The translations under genes and the position numbers were made by a program. A stretch of 6,036 nt of DNA, taken from positions 1 to 6,036 of the forward strand of contig DATKIB010000007.1 in assembly GCA_035509915.1 (NCBI GenBank). The letters run 5' to 3'. Below the pieces are notes generated by a model that searched no databases, was not told the origin of the DNA, and saw only the letters and a program-made list of their open reading frames with translations. This document shows positions 5,528 to 6,036 of this stretch, piece by piece (position 1 is the stretch's first letter; every line of letters starts with the position of its first letter). This DNA is from Bog-564 sp035509915. GTDB lineage: Bacteria > Actinomycetota > Acidimicrobiia > Acidimicrobiales > UBA8190.

Positions 5528-5749
5528 TCAACAGGCGGCCCACGTTGGGCCGGCCCGCGAGTGGCGCAGCTGCGGTACGAGCCCGGCGCCCGACAGGAGG
5601 CGCAACGCCCGAGCCTCGTCGACGTCGACCACCACCGCGTCGTCGGGGTCCCGCCCGAGCACGAAGCTCACGAGGCAGTCCTCGCAGGCCTCGGTGCCCT
5701 GAAGCTCGCAGTCGTAGCAGCTGATGGAGATGGTCCGCTCTCCGGTCAT
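5528..5749 (-). CDS. Small four-cysteine protein, probable zinc-binding, unrecognised
   Basis: A 73-residue acidic protein that I cannot name. Near the N-terminus it has C11-x2-C14-x7-C22-x2-C25, the spacing of a small zinc ribbon or knuckle, though an iron-sulfur site cannot be excluded. The text reads ISCYDCELQGTEACEDC. It continues with SFVLGRDPDDAVVVDVDEARALRLL (about 28-52), predicted strand then helix, and ends LVPQLRHSRAGPTWAAC. It is judged real because it has an ATG with a strong AGGGAGG seven bases upstream, codon use like the neighbours, no larger gene on either strand that explains the region better, and a stop one base before the glycosyltransferase start. The tight coupling suggests a function tied to that enzyme or simply to operon expression. 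There is no signal peptide or membrane segment, so it is expected in the cytoplasm. It might be a nucleic-acid-binding or regulatory micro-domain; function is unknown. Confidence 0.75.
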   Translation of the reverse strand: MTGERTISISCYDCELQGTEACEDCLVSFVLGRDPDDAVVVDVDEARALRLLSGAGLVPQLRHSRAGPTWAAC

Positions 5750-5880
5750 CGGCCTGCCTCCCTGGTAGGACCCGCCCCCGGGGGGTGCTGGGGATCGTCG
5801 TGCCTCGTCAGCGCTTCATCGGATGGCTGCATCGATCTCATCTTCGCAGGGGGCTGTAACGCTCACTGGTCCACCGTTGC
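5750..5880 (-). other. Intergenic leader upstream of the four-cysteine gene
   Basis: These 131 bases form the longest gene-free gap inside the - strand series, so they are the best place for a promoter of the downstream genes. Besides the ribosome site I see a perfect GC palindrome CCCCCGGGGG at 5775-5784, about a dozen bases upstream of it. I could not find a -35/-10 pair with correct spacing that I would defend. No open frame of convincing codon use fills it. Confidence 0.35.
5757..5763 (-). promoter_or_regulatory. Ribosome binding site of the four-cysteine gene
   Basis: The - strand reads AGGGAGG with seven bases to the ATG at 5749. This near-consensus Shine-Dalgarno, the other strong one in the series, is good evidence that the small gene is translated. 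Confidence 0.7.
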
Positions 5881-6036
5881 TCACGGATCGACTATCGCCT
5901 CGACCTCCCGCCCGTGGCCGCACCACCGGCAGCTCACCTCGGTGACTTGTTCGGAGAGCACCTCCTCCTCGTCGATCGAGAGCTCGCCGCCCACGCTGTA
6001 GTGGTGGAATGCCCGGGTACGCCGGTCCGTCACGAC
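5881..6036 (-). CDS. Small or partial protein with a C-terminal CRWC motif, unrecognised
   Basis: An open frame read directly from the - strand, running from the window edge to a TGA at 5881-5883. It encodes 51 residues, including AFHHYSVGGELSIDEEEVLSEQ in two stretches (AFHHYSVGGEL, SIDEEEVLSEQ), then VTEVSCRWCGHGREVEAIVDP at the end (broken as VTEVSCRWC and GHGREVEAIVDP). One CxxC pair with nearby histidines suggests metal binding. A GTG at 6033 could make it a complete 50-residue protein, but the gene may equally continue beyond the window, because any ribosome site would lie outside. It has the neighbours' GC-rich codon bias and lies upstream in the same direction as the four-cysteine gene, 131 bases away. 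I do not recognise the family. Confidence 0.55.
   Translation of the reverse strand, partial: VVTDRRTRAFHHYSVGGELSIDEEEVLSEQVTEVSCRWCGHGREVEAIVDP

Noticed and set aside
5477..6001. + strand open frame of 174 codons across the small-protein region
   Set aside because: It overlaps three - strand genes, has no ribosome site and no motif. The - strand frames have a strong ribosome site and conserved-looking cysteine spacing.

Overview
The window is GC-rich bacterial chromosome, most likely from an actinomycete-type bacterium (Actinomycetota; the mix would suit an uncultured or acidimicrobial-like lineage, but the rank is inference). The support is very high GC with strong third-position bias, frequent GTG starts, a PimB-like phosphatidylinositol-mannoside glycosyltransferase, an SRPBCC protein beside it, an F420/flavin luciferase-like oxidoreductase and an actinobacterial-style ROK sugar kinase. 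I see no mobile element, CRISPR array, tRNA or rRNA.

Layout: positions 1-120 are a leader with two GC hairpins and a perfect 8+8 palindrome overlapping a promoter. A TetR-family regulator follows on the + strand (121-744). Everything else is on the - strand and runs right to left as one closely packed gene series: the 3' end of a small or partial CRWC-containing protein (5881-6036), a 73-residue four-cysteine protein (5528-5749), a PimB-like GT4 glycosyltransferase (4387-5526), an SRPBCC lipid-binding-type protein (3878-4363), a ROK sugar kinase (2767-3840), a short LLM-class oxidoreductase (1974-2681) and the alanine aminotransferase AlaC (762-1964). The TetR gene and alaC converge, with 17 bases between stops and a hairpin across the junction.

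The gaps in the - strand series are 1, 23, 37, 85 and 9 bases from the cysteine protein to alaC, so co-transcription of at least cysteine protein-pimB-SRPBCC-ROK and of LLM-alaC is likely. The first part has a cell-envelope/sugar theme (mannosyl transfer, a small lipid-type binding fold, sugar phosphorylation). The last two genes are general metabolism. This looks like core housekeeping gene order rather than an accessory island.

Most deserving of a second look are the unrecognised four-cysteine protein one base upstream of the glycosyltransferase, an in-frame hexanucleotide repeat that inserts nine dipeptides into the ROK kinase and forms a G-quadruplex-type G-run pattern on its coding strand, and the palindrome that probably makes the TetR gene self-regulated. 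I do not see a convincing new multi-gene system.
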